64,000 nt of DNA from JAHBNG01 sp039028975 (GTDB lineage: Bacteria > Chloroflexota > Anaerolineae > Caldilineales > Caldilineaceae), in contig JBCCHB010000060.1 in NCBI GenBank assembly GCA_039028975.1, positions 26,868-90,867 of the forward strand, given 5' to 3'. Positions 15,761 to 24,620 of this stretch are shown here, one piece after another. Each line of letters opens with the position of its first letter. Position 1 is the stretch's first letter. The notes beneath the pieces are model-generated. The model did no database searches and was not told the origin of the DNA. It worked only from the letters and a program-made list of their open reading frames with translations. The translations under genes and the position numbers were made by a program.

Positions 15761-17437
15761 CTACCACCCAATCGCACAGCCATCTTTGCGAGGCTCACTC
15801 CCACCCGTCAAAACACCACTGACTGGATCCCTTGTAATGATTTGGCCACCACCAAACATACCGCGTCGGAAGCCGTCAACCAAAGATAACTGGTGACCTC
15901 GGCGGGTCAGCTCAGAGAGGGTGCTGAAGGACCAGCCTTCCTCAATGTGAACCAAGCCTCCCGGTTGCTTTGCGCCCATTCCCATCTCGGATGCGCTCAA
16001 TTGCCACCTGGGCATATCCAGGGCCGTTTGGGGGGACATCTCCAGATCGATCATATTCACCATCATCTGGAAGTGACCCTGGGGCTGCATGTAGCCACCC
16101 ATCACGCCAAAGCTAGCATGGAGTTCTCCATTCTGGGTGGTCATGGCTGGGATGATGGTGTGATAAGGGCGTTTGTTGGGAGCCAGAGCGTTGGGGTGCT
16201 CGGGATCCAGTTGGAAGCAGGCTGCCCGATTTTGCAGGCTGACCCCCGTGCCAGGGACGACAAGCCCCGTTCCCGTGCCAGCATAAAGGCTATTAATAAA
16301 GCTGCATCCGTTCCCTTCCCCATCCATCACGCTGAGGTAGACTGTATCGGGGCCGCCCAATGGCGTCCCATAATTGACCTCATCTGCCGCTTTGTTCATG
16401 CTAATGAGTGAACGACGGTCATCTGCATAAGCCATGCTCACCAGCCCCTGTAAAGGAATCTTGGATACCCTAGGATCACAGACCCACTGCTGGGCATCAG
16501 CAAAACCCAATCGCATACACTCAAGCATAACATGAAGCCGATCCGCCTCATTCATGGCGGCCAGATCAAACCCTTTGGCCAGATTGACAGCAATGATGGC
16601 AGCCAATCCATGTCCATTGGGTGGCAGTTCGTACAGTGTCGTGTTGCTGCGATAGTCCGCTGTAATCGGTTCATCCCAATCGCTGTGATGGGCCGCCATA
16701 TCTTCGGGCGTAATCCAACCGCCATATCGCTGGACGTGGGCAGATAGTTTCTGGGCAAATTCACCTTGATAGATGTAAGCAGGACCCTCCTCCGCTATGC
16801 CGCGCATGGTCTCCCCCAATGTGGGAATCCGCATAATCTCCCCTGGGTGGGGTGCTCGCCCGTCAATAAGTAACTCGTGCCCACTGGGCTGATCTGGGCC
16901 GTTGTCCAGATCACCGCTTTCCCAATCTGGGTCGCGGCGCAGCTTGGGTACCTGGGTGCGCCAACCAGTAGCAATCAACTCACTAGCAGGATAACCATTC
17001 TCTGCAGTCCAAATGGCTGGCTTCAGGACGTCTGCCAGGCTCATATTTCCGTGTCGTGCCAACAGATCGTGCCAGCCTGCAACCGTCCCTGGCACGCTAA
17101 CCGTATGCCCAGTCCACGAAGGCATCTCACCATAGCCCAGAGATCGCAATTCTGAGATGGATGAGTTTGCCGCAGCCCGTCCAGAACCGTTAAGAGCCGA
17201 AATGCTTTTGCTCTTGGCATCCCAATAGAGTGCAAAACAGTCGCCGCCAATTCCTGTGGAAATAGGCTCGACCACGTTGAGCATGGCGGCCGTGGCAATG
17301 GCCGCATCGGCTGCATTGCCGCCGGCTTTTAGAATGTCTAACCCAGCATCGGCGGCAAGCGGTTGGCTGGTTGCAACAATCCCGCGCGTTGCATGGACAT
17401 TGCTACGTCGAGATCGGTAAACTGCGTCAAATTTCAT
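15761..17437 (-). CDS. Gamma-glutamyltransferase/gamma-glutamyltranspeptidase family
   Basis: About 558 residues of Ntn-hydrolase type. The N-terminal GIVATSQPLAADAGLDILK, GGNAADAAIATAAMLNVVEP and GIGGDCFALYW are family hallmarks. The autoprocessing Thr lies in GGPDTVYLSVMD, near residue 365, and would become the N-terminal nucleophile of the small subunit; NSLYAGTGTGLVVPGTG and FGVMGGYMQPQGH follow. No signal peptide is seen, so it may be cytosolic like several bacterial cephalosporin-acylase or GGT-like enzymes. The frame extends ten codons further to 17467, but GGAG eight bases before the ATG at 17437 supports the shorter start. It breaks gamma-glutamyl bonds of glutathione-like compounds. 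Confidence 0.88.
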   Translation of the reverse strand: MKFDAVYRSRRSNVHATRGIVATSQPLAADAGLDILKAGGNAADAAIATAAMLNVVEPISTGIGGDCFALYWDAKSKSISALNGSGRAAANSSISELRSLGYGEMPSWTGHTVSVPGTVAGWHDLLARHGNMSLADVLKPAIWTAENGYPASELIATGWRTQVPKLRRDPDWESGDLDNGPDQPSGHELLIDGRAPHPGEIMRIPTLGETMRGIAEEGPAYIYQGEFAQKLSAHVQRYGGWITPEDMAAHHSDWDEPITADYRSNTTLYELPPNGHGLAAIIAVNLAKGFDLAAMNEADRLHVMLECMRLGFADAQQWVCDPRVSKIPLQGLVSMAYADDRRSLISMNKAADEVNYGTPLGGPDTVYLSVMDGEGNGCSFINSLYAGTGTGLVVPGTGVSLQNRAACFQLDPEHPNALAPNKRPYHTIIPAMTTQNGELHASFGVMGGYMQPQGHFQMMVNMIDLEMSPQTALDMPRWQLSASEMGMGAKQPGGLVHIEEGWSFSTLSELTRRGHQLSLVDGFRRGMFGGGQIITRDPVSGVLTGGSEPRKDGCAIGW

Positions 17438-17658
17438 AGCTGGCTCCAGTGAATATTTGGGCATCATTTCGAGATGATGGGCATGATATCGTTTATCTTG
17501 GAAGAACGGCTGGCGGATAATGTCTACCTTCTTCGATTATACCAGGATTCCACTGCTTTGGACTAGCGGAGCCTGAACCGCGGGAGCATCTCCGGCCACC
17601 AAGCAAATGGCGTGGAGTACTTAAAATGACACCTGAATCAATTTGTGGCAGCGGAGAG

Positions 17659-18588
17659 CTAGGAGTGTAGCGTTGCTTGGCGAGTCACTTTATGAGAATC
17701 AATGGCCAACAAGCGGTTGCTTAGGACATAAAAGACGAGCATACCCATGGCATCCGCGCCAAGATCCACCAAAGACGCTGTCCGCAGCGGTGACCATGCC
17801 TGAAGTCCTTCTTCTACTAAAGCAAAAGCGAGTGGCACCAGAATAGCCAGCGGAATGCTCCATGCGAGAATTTTTACTGTACGGCCTTGAAACCAGAGAT
17901 TGAGCCAAAACGTGACGGCTCCAAAGAGGGTAAAGTGGAGCACCTTATCTGCCATAGGCCAGCTCAGAAGATTCCCAGGTAGTAGGTTTAAGTAGGCCAT
18001 TTCCGTAACCAAAATAACGATAGCAATCTGTGGCCAAAGCAGCCACCGCAATCGCTGAAGCCAAGTGGATTGGGTTAACGTGAACCCGTATACGCATGCA
18101 CCCACCGCACTCCCTAGAGCGGCACCGCCCAGCAGATCTGTGGGGTAGTGATGCCCCAAGTAGAGGCGGCTGAGGGTGATTAGAAGGGCTCCAGCAAATA
18201 TGCCACTTACACCCAGCCAATGACTCTGCTGATTTAAATCCTGATGACGCTTATGGTTGACCAGAATAAGAAATATGGCTGTGGAAAAGGCGGCTGCTGT
18301 ATGGCCGCTGGGGAAAGATGGAAAATCGGGCGTTGGCAATAGTAACCGTACGTTGACTGGCCTAGGTCGGAGTGCAAGATAGTAGAAAGCAAATGTGCCA
18401 AGCATAGAGATCCCCAGCGCCAAAAGTAGATTCAACCCTACTCGGCGCTGACCTCTCCAATATAAGGCAATGCCACTAGCGGGCAAGAGCCATAATCCAA
18501 CCACTGTTGCAAAGATCATAACCCAATCGAGTACAGGGTGTGCCATCCTTTGGTTGAAAAAGTTTAGTAAGGTAAGATCCCAATTCAT
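17659..18588 (-). CDS. PAP2-family phosphatase fused to a VanZ-like domain
   Basis: The 309-residue membrane protein starts with a type 2 phosphatidic acid phosphatase domain: LALRPRPVN, then FPSFPSGHTAAAF and SRLYLGHHYPTDLLGG, the three PAP2 motifs with catalytic His in the second and third. From about residue 205 the pattern changes to VanZ-like: MADKVLHFTLFGAVTFWL, then EEGLQAWSPLRTASLVDLGAD. VanZ-like segments carry a conserved Asp-Lys-xxH and a Glu-xxQ and are of unclear function. The fusion suggests work on undecaprenyl or phospholipid phosphates. The gene is divergent from the ABC exporter. Confidence 0.85.
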   Translation of the reverse strand: MNWDLTLLNFFNQRMAHPVLDWVMIFATVVGLWLLPASGIALYWRGQRRVGLNLLLALGISMLGTFAFYYLALRPRPVNVRLLLPTPDFPSFPSGHTAAAFSTAIFLILVNHKRHQDLNQQSHWLGVSGIFAGALLITLSRLYLGHHYPTDLLGGAALGSAVGACVYGFTLTQSTWLQRLRWLLWPQIAIVILVTEMAYLNLLPGNLLSWPMADKVLHFTLFGAVTFWLNLWFQGRTVKILAWSIPLAILVPLAFALVEEGLQAWSPLRTASLVDLGADAMGMLVFYVLSNRLLAIDSHKVTRQATLHS

Positions 18589-18696
18589 CTACTGACCCTT
18601 CGTGCCTATCTTCTGATTCGGTGATAAACTTGATTCCTGGAGTACTCTACTTTCCGGAGAAGAGTAAGTGAAACTAAAAAGGTATAAGGATTTTAT

Positions 18697-20700
18697 ATGC
18701 AATCAGGCGGCTGGCGGCGGTACCTAACGTATGACGAAACCAAGGGCAAGGCCAAGATCGATGGTGAACTGCTTTGGCGAGTCTTTGGCTATGCTCGCCC
18801 TCACCTCACCTCAATTGCCATAGTCCTGGTTACCATTATAGCTATTTCATTTATTGAGCTAATTCCCCCCCTATTATATCGTGAACTCATTGACAATGTT
18901 TTACCCAATCGTGACTTTTCTCGGTTAAATTTGTTGGCAGCAGGTATGTTGCTCATTCCCATTACCAGTGGACTAGCCAATGTCTTACAGCGCTACTTTA
19001 GTGCTAAAGCTGGCGAAGGCATCATTTTCGATTTGCGGGGTGAAATGTATAGTCACCTGCAAGGGATGTCCATCCGCTTCTTTACCGATACCAAAGCAGG
19101 TGAAATTGTCTCGCGATTTAACAATGATGTGGTTGGCGCGCAGAATGCTATTTCAGGCACTATACCCAATCTGATAACCAATTCAGTTACATTAATTACA
19201 ACCCTCATTGTCATGCTCACCATCGAATGGCGGCTGGCCGTTTTGGCTGTGGCGGTCCTTCCTCTCTTCCTCCTGCCTACTCGCCGAGTGGGACGAATTC
19301 TGCGAGAGATTCGCAAAGAGTCTTTAGAGCATAAATCGGCCATGAACAATAGCATCAACGACACGCTCACCATCAACGGCGCTCTGCTCGTCAAAACATT
19401 TGGCCGTCAACGTCAGGAACTGTCTCGATTTAACGATGCCAATGGCGCTGTGCGAGATATTGGGATTCGACAGGCAATCATTGGCCGGTGGTTCTTTATG
19501 GGCTTGAGTATGGCAGCAACCATCGGTACCGCGCTAATCTACTGGGTTGGTGGGTACCTGGTTCTCAGTGATGCCATCAGCGTGGGAACCATCGTGGCCT
19601 TCGTTGCCTATCTGGGACGACTTTACGGCCCCCTCACATCCTTGACCAACGTTCATGTCGAGTTTGCTACCTCAATGGTTAGCTTTGAGCGCGTCTTTGA
19701 GTATCTGGATTTGCCGATTGAAATTAAGGACCGCTCAGATGCCAAGTCCCTCAAAGATGTGCGTGGAGAGATCACCTTTGAGCAGGTTTCATTCCGCTAT
19801 CGTAACCCAGAATCGTCATCTGATACAGCACTTGAGCCACCCAACCACGAGCACTTAGGTGCTTCTAACAGACCTCTTAAGAACGGCATACAGCCTCCGG
19901 ACGTTCCCTCCGTAGGAGCTGTAACCTCACAAAACCCTGCGCAGATGGCCCATGACGATACTGACAGGTTGTTGTCCAAGGGCACTGACGTCATCCCACA
20001 ACGTCTCTGGGCTTTGGAAGAGGTCAGCTTCAAGATCGAACCAGGCCAACTTGTTGCGCTGGTGGGACCTAGTGGTGCGGGAAAGACGACCATTACCTAC
20101 CTGCTTCCTCGCCTTTATGATCCAACCCATGGGCAGATCAAGATCGATGGTTATGATTTGCGTGAACTCACCCAGGAATCTGTGGCTCAGCAGATTGGTA
20201 TTGTGACCCAGGAGAGCTATCTCTTTCACGATACGATTCGAGCCAATCTGCTCTATGCCCGACCCCAAGCCACAGACAAGGAACTGGATGCGGCCTGCCG
20301 GGCAGCCAATATCTACACGATGATCGCTGGCTTGCCCGATGGGTATGATACCATTGTGGGTGAACGGGGCTACCGGCTAAGCGGCGGCGAAAAGCAACGG
20401 CTAGCCATTGCTCGGGTGATCTTGAAAGATCCACGAATCCTGATCATGGATGAGGCCACTTCTCACTTGGATTCCCAGAGTGAAGCTTTGATTCAGGCCG
20501 CGTTGGAGCCGCTGCTGGCTGAGCGTACTTCCCTAGTTATCGCCCATCGCCTGTCAACCATCCTAGCTGCAGACAAAATAGTGGTTTTGGATCAGGGACG
20601 CATCGTGGAGTCGGGTACCCATCAGGAGCTACTGGCACAGAATGGACTCTACACTGATCTGTACGAGACACAATTTTGGAACAAGGAAAAGATATCATGA
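18697..20700 (+). CDS. ABC exporter, fused permease and ATPase, with insertion in the nucleotide-binding domain
   Basis: The 667-residue half-transporter has an N-terminal six-helix exporter permease, then an ATPase domain with Walker A GPSGAGKTT (Lys463), signature RLSGGEKQR, Walker B ILIMDEATSHLD and switch His (VIAHRLS). Between the first strand (FEQVSFRYRNPE) and the canonical LEEVSFKIEPGQ about 68 extra residues occur (about 370-438), rich in Pro, Asn and Ser. Related exporters have a few residues here. The insertion keeps the frame and is probably a surface loop. The stop overlaps the M20 peptidase start (ATGA), so the pair is translationally coupled. The exported substrate is unknown; a lipid or peptide is likely. 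Confidence 0.9.
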   Translation: MQSGGWRRYLTYDETKGKAKIDGELLWRVFGYARPHLTSIAIVLVTIIAISFIELIPPLLYRELIDNVLPNRDFSRLNLLAAGMLLIPITSGLANVLQRYFSAKAGEGIIFDLRGEMYSHLQGMSIRFFTDTKAGEIVSRFNNDVVGAQNAISGTIPNLITNSVTLITTLIVMLTIEWRLAVLAVAVLPLFLLPTRRVGRILREIRKESLEHKSAMNNSINDTLTINGALLVKTFGRQRQELSRFNDANGAVRDIGIRQAIIGRWFFMGLSMAATIGTALIYWVGGYLVLSDAISVGTIVAFVAYLGRLYGPLTSLTNVHVEFATSMVSFERVFEYLDLPIEIKDRSDAKSLKDVRGEITFEQVSFRYRNPESSSDTALEPPNHEHLGASNRPLKNGIQPPDVPSVGAVTSQNPAQMAHDDTDRLLSKGTDVIPQRLWALEEVSFKIEPGQLVALVGPSGAGKTTITYLLPRLYDPTHGQIKIDGYDLRELTQESVAQQIGIVTQESYLFHDTIRANLLYARPQATDKELDAACRAANIYTMIAGLPDGYDTIVGERGYRLSGGEKQRLAIARVILKDPRILIMDEATSHLDSQSEALIQAALEPLLAERTSLVIAHRLSTILAADKIVVLDQGRIVESGTHQELLAQNGLYTDLYETQFWNKEKIS

Positions 20701-22073
20701 CCTGGAACAGCTATCTGGAAGAACACCGCGCAGACCATTTGGAAGAACTTCTGCACTTTTTACGTATCCCATCCATCTCTAGTCTGCCTGAGCATTCTGA
20801 GGATGTACGGGCTGCCGGAGAGTGGGTGGCCAATCGACTACGGTTGGCTGGCATTGAGAACGTGGAGATCTTAGAGACAGGAGGTCACCCGGTTGTCTAT
20901 GGGGATTGGCTGCACGCAGAGGGCAAACCAACGGTCATGATCTATGGGCATTTTGATACCCAACCAGTTGACCCACTTGAGCTATGGAGCAATCCTCCGT
21001 TTGAACCCGTAATCATCGAAGATCGAATCTACGCCCGGGGTGCGTCGGATGACAAGGGCAATATGTTTGTCCCGATTTTGGCTATTGAGGCCATATTGAG
21101 AGCTGAGGGGAGCCTGCCCCTAAATGTGAAATTTTTCTTCGAAGGACAGGAAGAGATTGGTAGTCCTCAACTTCCACCTTTTGTCGCCAAAGAAAAAGAA
21201 CGCTTTGCTTGCGATTTGGTCATAAGTGCCGATGGGGGCCAATTTAGTGAGGAACAGCCTGAATTACTGGTGGGGCTACGCGGGCTTTGCGCGTTGCAGA
21301 TCGACGCACGAGGTGCTACAACGGATCTCCACTCGGGTCTATATGGTGGGGCTGTAGCCAATCCGATCCATGCGCTGACGACAATGCTGGCTTCTATGCG
21401 CAGCCCAGAGGGTAAAATTCTTGTTGAAGGATTTTATGACGATGTGCAGGATTTGACCGAAAGCGAACGTCACCAATTGGCCCGGGTGCCCTTTGACGAT
21501 AACACCATCATGAATGACCTAGGTATAACGGGTCTCTTTGGCGAACCGGGGTATACCTCCACAGAGCGTCGCTGGGCACGACCAACTTTGGAAATTAATG
21601 GTATCTGGGGAGGTTTTCAAGGAAGTGGGGTCAAGACCGTTCTGCCAAACGAAGCCCATGCCAAGATCACTTGTCGCCTTGTCGCTAATCAAAAACCCCA
21701 GGAGATTGCCAAGGCAATTGCTGCTCACGTTGCTCGATATACCCCGCCTGGTATCACCATGACCGTAATACCTGAAGTATCAAGTGCCACACCATACCAA
21801 ATGCCTGCCGAACACCCTGGCAACGAAGCTGCAGCCCGAGTTCACCGTAGGCTCTACGAGGTAGAGCCGCTCTATGTCCGTTCTGGCGGCAGTATTCCCT
21901 TCTGTAGTCTTTTCAAAGAGCAGCTTGGTGTTTATACAGTCAATTTCGCCTTTGGTTTGGGGGACGAATGCCTGCATGCCCCCGACGAATTCTGGCGCCT
22001 AAGTAGCTTTGAGAAGGGGAAGGTCGCATACTGCCTTTTGTTGCATGAATTGGCCGAAGCCGATCTATCATAG
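20697..22073 (+). CDS. M20 family metallopeptidase/dipeptidase
   Basis: About 458 residues. The metal-binding HFDTQP and the Asp of ARGASDDKG, then FEGQEEIGS with the general-base Glu, are diagnostic of M20 peptidases. The dimerisation domain contains DLHSGLYGGAVANP. It probably cleaves dipeptides or N-acyl amino acids using two zinc or cobalt ions. The frame extends seven codons upstream, but the ATG at 20697 overlaps the exporter stop as ATGA and follows AAGGAAAAG, so it is preferred. Coupling to the exporter suggests cleavage of an exported or imported peptide; this is inference. Confidence 0.88.
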   Translation: MTWNSYLEEHRADHLEELLHFLRIPSISSLPEHSEDVRAAGEWVANRLRLAGIENVEILETGGHPVVYGDWLHAEGKPTVMIYGHFDTQPVDPLELWSNPPFEPVIIEDRIYARGASDDKGNMFVPILAIEAILRAEGSLPLNVKFFFEGQEEIGSPQLPPFVAKEKERFACDLVISADGGQFSEEQPELLVGLRGLCALQIDARGATTDLHSGLYGGAVANPIHALTTMLASMRSPEGKILVEGFYDDVQDLTESERHQLARVPFDDNTIMNDLGITGLFGEPGYTSTERRWARPTLEINGIWGGFQGSGVKTVLPNEAHAKITCRLVANQKPQEIAKAIAAHVARYTPPGITMTVIPEVSSATPYQMPAEHPGNEAAARVHRRLYEVEPLYVRSGGSIPFCSLFKEQLGVYTVNFAFGLGDECLHAPDEFWRLSSFEKGKVAYCLLLHELAEADLS

Positions 22074-22165
22074 GCTACTTCAAAGGCGGCGAAATGGGTA
22101 TAATGTGAGAAGTTATTGGTTGGGATGTGGTGGGATCGCGCTAGATATTGGTCGCTCACAATCTA

Positions 22166-22546
22166 TCATTTCAATGAGGTACGACTGGAATTGGGGGAAA
22201 TGTTCACGGTTGCAATGCTGGATATCTTCGCCATTTTCTCTGCTAAGGTTGTTGTGGATTCATTGTCTTGGTCGTTGCTGATTATTGCGTCGGCAACGAT
22301 AAATATTTCTCGAACTATCCAGTCCCTCTTGGCTTGTGTACCATTACCCAAGATGATTCTCCATGTCTTTTGTCTTGCCTTCCAGGCCTTCTCGCTAGCC
22401 TCCCAAGCATCAGCCCACATTTGTTCACCATCCTCCAAGGTGTTTTTGCCCTCTTGCAAGGCAATCTCCCAGGCGAACCTGGCTTGTTGCCGAGCAATGT
22501 CAGCTTCACTGTGGGCTATCCACATTCGCTTAAAAAGTCTTAGCAT
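22166..22546 (-). CDS. Hypothetical helical charged protein
   Basis: The 126-residue frame is rich in Ala, Glu, Arg, Trp and Lys, with a helical periodicity (EADIARQQARFAWEIAL, DAWEASEKAWKARQKTW). It overlaps a less plausible opposite-strand frame. The upstream sequence has only a weak ribosome binding site. I do not recognise a family. It may be a lineage-specific protein or chance coding. Confidence 0.35.
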   Translation of the reverse strand: MLRLFKRMWIAHSEADIARQQARFAWEIALQEGKNTLEDGEQMWADAWEASEKAWKARQKTWRIILGNGTQAKRDWIVREIFIVADAIISNDQDNESTTTLAEKMAKISSIATVNISPNSSRTSLK

Positions 22547-22892
22547 GATCCATCACAAAGCCAATATCCTCTCATTTTTGTTCAGAGAATCTACTGGCAT
22601 CAATGCCTATACAGTAAGTTTTCATTCATATCGTGGGTGCAAACAGGTGTAGTTTAACAAGAAACGAGAAAACGTGGGAGGCGAAACCACTGCTTCCTAC
22701 TCTGCACAACTGCCCATTGATGTTGGAGATGCGACTTTACTGATGAACATATAATCGAGCAGAATATGCTATGTAATACATCTCATTTTGATGAATCTTG
22801 AGTCACCACAATGGCATGAAATAGTGTAGCACGGCATATCACGGGTTGTCAAGAGATCTTGGAAAATCCTAGGATTTGAAGTGTATCTCGTA

Positions 22893-22912
22893 GGCCGACA
22901 AACCTGTCGACC
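22893..22912. repeat. REP-like hairpin
   Basis: GGCCGACA pairs with TGTCGACC across an AACC loop, with one mismatch, preceded by GTA. The layout resembles 10133-10151. Confidence 0.45.
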
Positions 22913-22960
22913 CAATGGAGATCGGAACGCAACCGCCCAATTCTTATACCCGGCTCCGTT

Positions 22961-23014
22961 CCAAAACACGAGTTTGGTCTCTCGGGTAGGGACTAAGGAA
23001 AACTCCCGTTTTGA
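22961..23014. repeat. 54-bp hairpin element, family member
   Basis: CCAAAACACGAGTTT and AAACTCCCGTTTTGA form the arms, with additional flanking CGTT/AACG pairing possible. It is in the opposite orientation to the copy at 15551-15604. Confidence 0.65.
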
Positions 23015-23092
23015 AAACGACTGCACTATGGCTCCTAATCCTGGAAGAACACTAGAAAAAATCGGCGGCTGTAAGCGATAGCTACCAGGAGA

Positions 23093-23878
23093 TCAGCAGT
23101 CAGGCTGGCCATAGTGGGTTGCAATCTTCTCACCACGCATAAAAGATTCGATAAACCCGGCCGCAGGATGATGAACTTGATCCAATATCTGGACGACTGC
23201 GTCTCGAGCATAAGGTACAAAGTGGTGCGTGATGGTATAGCCTGATTCATTTGCATCGAGCAAGACGTAAGTGGCTTCCAGAGAAGGAATTCTGGGATTG
23301 GCTACACTACCCAAGTTAACCACATGCACGTTCCCTACCTGACGATTGGCTGGCCAATGCGTATGACCTACACAGACTAAGTCGGCATCACAGCTATCGA
23401 ACATCTCGTTAAGGACCTCTTCCGGTGTGTCAGGTGAAACACCAACACCATCGTCTGTGCCAGGTGATGCATGAACACCTAGGAGACGTGTCCCATCGGG
23501 TAATGTGAGGCGCTGCTCCAAAGGCAACTTATCCATAAAGTCAAACCAGCCGCTGGCAGTGATCATGCCTTGAGTCCAGGCAAATGAATTGGCGACTTCA
23601 ACTAACACGGGAAGCAGATCTGGATTCGCCACTACTTCTTCTGGTAGAGGCGGCGGTCGGTCCCCTTTGGTCACATAACGATCCGTATTCCCTCGCACAA
23701 AGCTAACATTTGGCAGTGCCGTGACCCGTTCTAGCGAGTCTACCGGTTGTCCACCCAAAGCTGCCAAATCACCTAAAACCCAGTAGGCATCCGGCTCGCC
23801 TTGGGATTGGATATCAGCCAAAACCGCGTCCAGCGCAATATGGTTACCGTGAATGTCTGATAGCAATGCAATTCGCAT
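23093..23878 (-). CDS. Metallophosphoesterase, YfcE/MJ0936-like
   Basis: The 261-residue protein has the calcineurin-like metal motifs in order: LLSDIHGNHIAL, VLGDLAALGG, FVRGNTDRY, LGVHASPG and CVGHTHWP. The set binds two metals for phosphodiester or phosphomonoester hydrolysis. The small size without extra domains fits the YfcE/MJ0936 group (cyclic phosphodiesterases and nucleotidases); the physiological substrate is unknown. Downstream lies the gene-free spacer with hairpins. Confidence 0.87.
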   Translation of the reverse strand: MRIALLSDIHGNHIALDAVLADIQSQGEPDAYWVLGDLAALGGQPVDSLERVTALPNVSFVRGNTDRYVTKGDRPPPLPEEVVANPDLLPVLVEVANSFAWTQGMITASGWFDFMDKLPLEQRLTLPDGTRLLGVHASPGTDDGVGVSPDTPEEVLNEMFDSCDADLVCVGHTHWPANRQVGNVHVVNLGSVANPRIPSLEATYVLLDANESGYTITHHFVPYARDAVVQILDQVHHPAAGFIESFMRGEKIATHYGQPDC

Positions 23879-23999
23879 AGTCGATGTAGGCCTTTCTCTC
23901 TCTCCTGAGTTTTCTCTCTATCTACCAAAGAGGGCGCTTCCCACTAGAAGACTGGTAAAGCACATGCCAAGTGCGCAGGTAGCCTATTTACTGAAGTAA

Positions 24000-24075
24000 C
24001 CGACACTGCGGTCGGCTTTCCAAACAGTCGTTTCCACTACTCTGCCAAAGAGACCGAGCAACTGTGTGGAAACGG
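24000..24075. repeat. Hairpins in the spacer, related to the 54-bp family
   Basis: CGTTTCCAC (24029-24037) is perfectly complementary to 24066-24074, and the loop contains the AAAGAGACC word shared with 15551-15604. A smaller CCGAC/GTCGG hairpin precedes it near 24000-24015. Confidence 0.5.
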
Positions 24076-24087
24076 AAGTGAGAATAG

Positions 24088-24534
24088 CTACGTGTGCCGA
24101 GCAATCATGGTCGCCAACATTGTAGCACAGATCTGCTGCGTAGAATCATTGTCCACCATGAAGACATCTCCTCGGCATACGGTTACAGTTCGGCCCGGTT
24201 TCATAACGAGACCGATTGCTATTAGCTTAATGCCTTGGGCTGGGGCTATAAAGTTGACCTTATATTCAATAGTCAGAACGTCTGTCCCGGGTGGCATTAA
24301 CGTAAGTGCAGCATAACCACAGGCGGAGTCGACTATGGCCGTCATTGCACCCGCATGGACAAAACCATGCTGCTGAGATACGTCATCGCTTACGGGCAAT
24401 TCGATGGTGACTTCTCCAGGTAAGACAGAGACTAATTCAGCCCCTAGATGGCGCAGCAGACCCTGGCGAGCGAAACTTTCCCGGACTGTTGAGACAAAGT
24501 CGGGATTTTTCGGTTCAAAATTTTCTTTCGACAT
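24088..24534 (-). CDS. Hotdog-fold thioesterase, PaaI family
   Basis: From the ATG at 24534 (MSKENFEPKN) the protein has about 148 residues. The hotdog core contains VSQQHGFVHAGAMTAIVDSACGYAAL, the PaaI/acyl-CoA thioesterase signature, with the catalytic Asp in the long helix. It hydrolyses acyl-CoA thioesters of unknown chain in the cytosol. The frame runs further upstream to 24609, but AAGGGGA upstream of 24534 and the usual family length favour the shorter start. The neighbours are an MBL-fold hydrolase upstream and the phosphoesterase downstream. Confidence 0.85.
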   Translation of the reverse strand: MSKENFEPKNPDFVSTVRESFARQGLLRHLGAELVSVLPGEVTIELPVSDDVSQQHGFVHAGAMTAIVDSACGYAALTLMPPGTDVLTIEYKVNFIAPAQGIKLIAIGLVMKPGRTVTVCRGDVFMVDNDSTQQICATMLATMIARHT

Positions 24535-24620
24535 AAATATACATCCCCTTCTGCCTACAACGCGATTGTACTCAACAACATTTATTCTGGCTGATGGCTG
24601 ATTGGCCAAAAGCTATTCAT

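Larger units (their letters stand above)
22547..23092. other. Gene-free spacer with hairpin elements
   Basis: No credible gene was seen. It holds a REP-like hairpin at 22893-22912 and the 54-bp hairpin element at 22961-23014. Confidence 0.5.

Noticed and set aside
22116..22652. 178-codon frame on the plus strand
   Set aside because: It overlaps the more protein-like minus-strand frame 22166-22546, and its composition is Ser/Leu/Cys-rich without a recognisable pattern.
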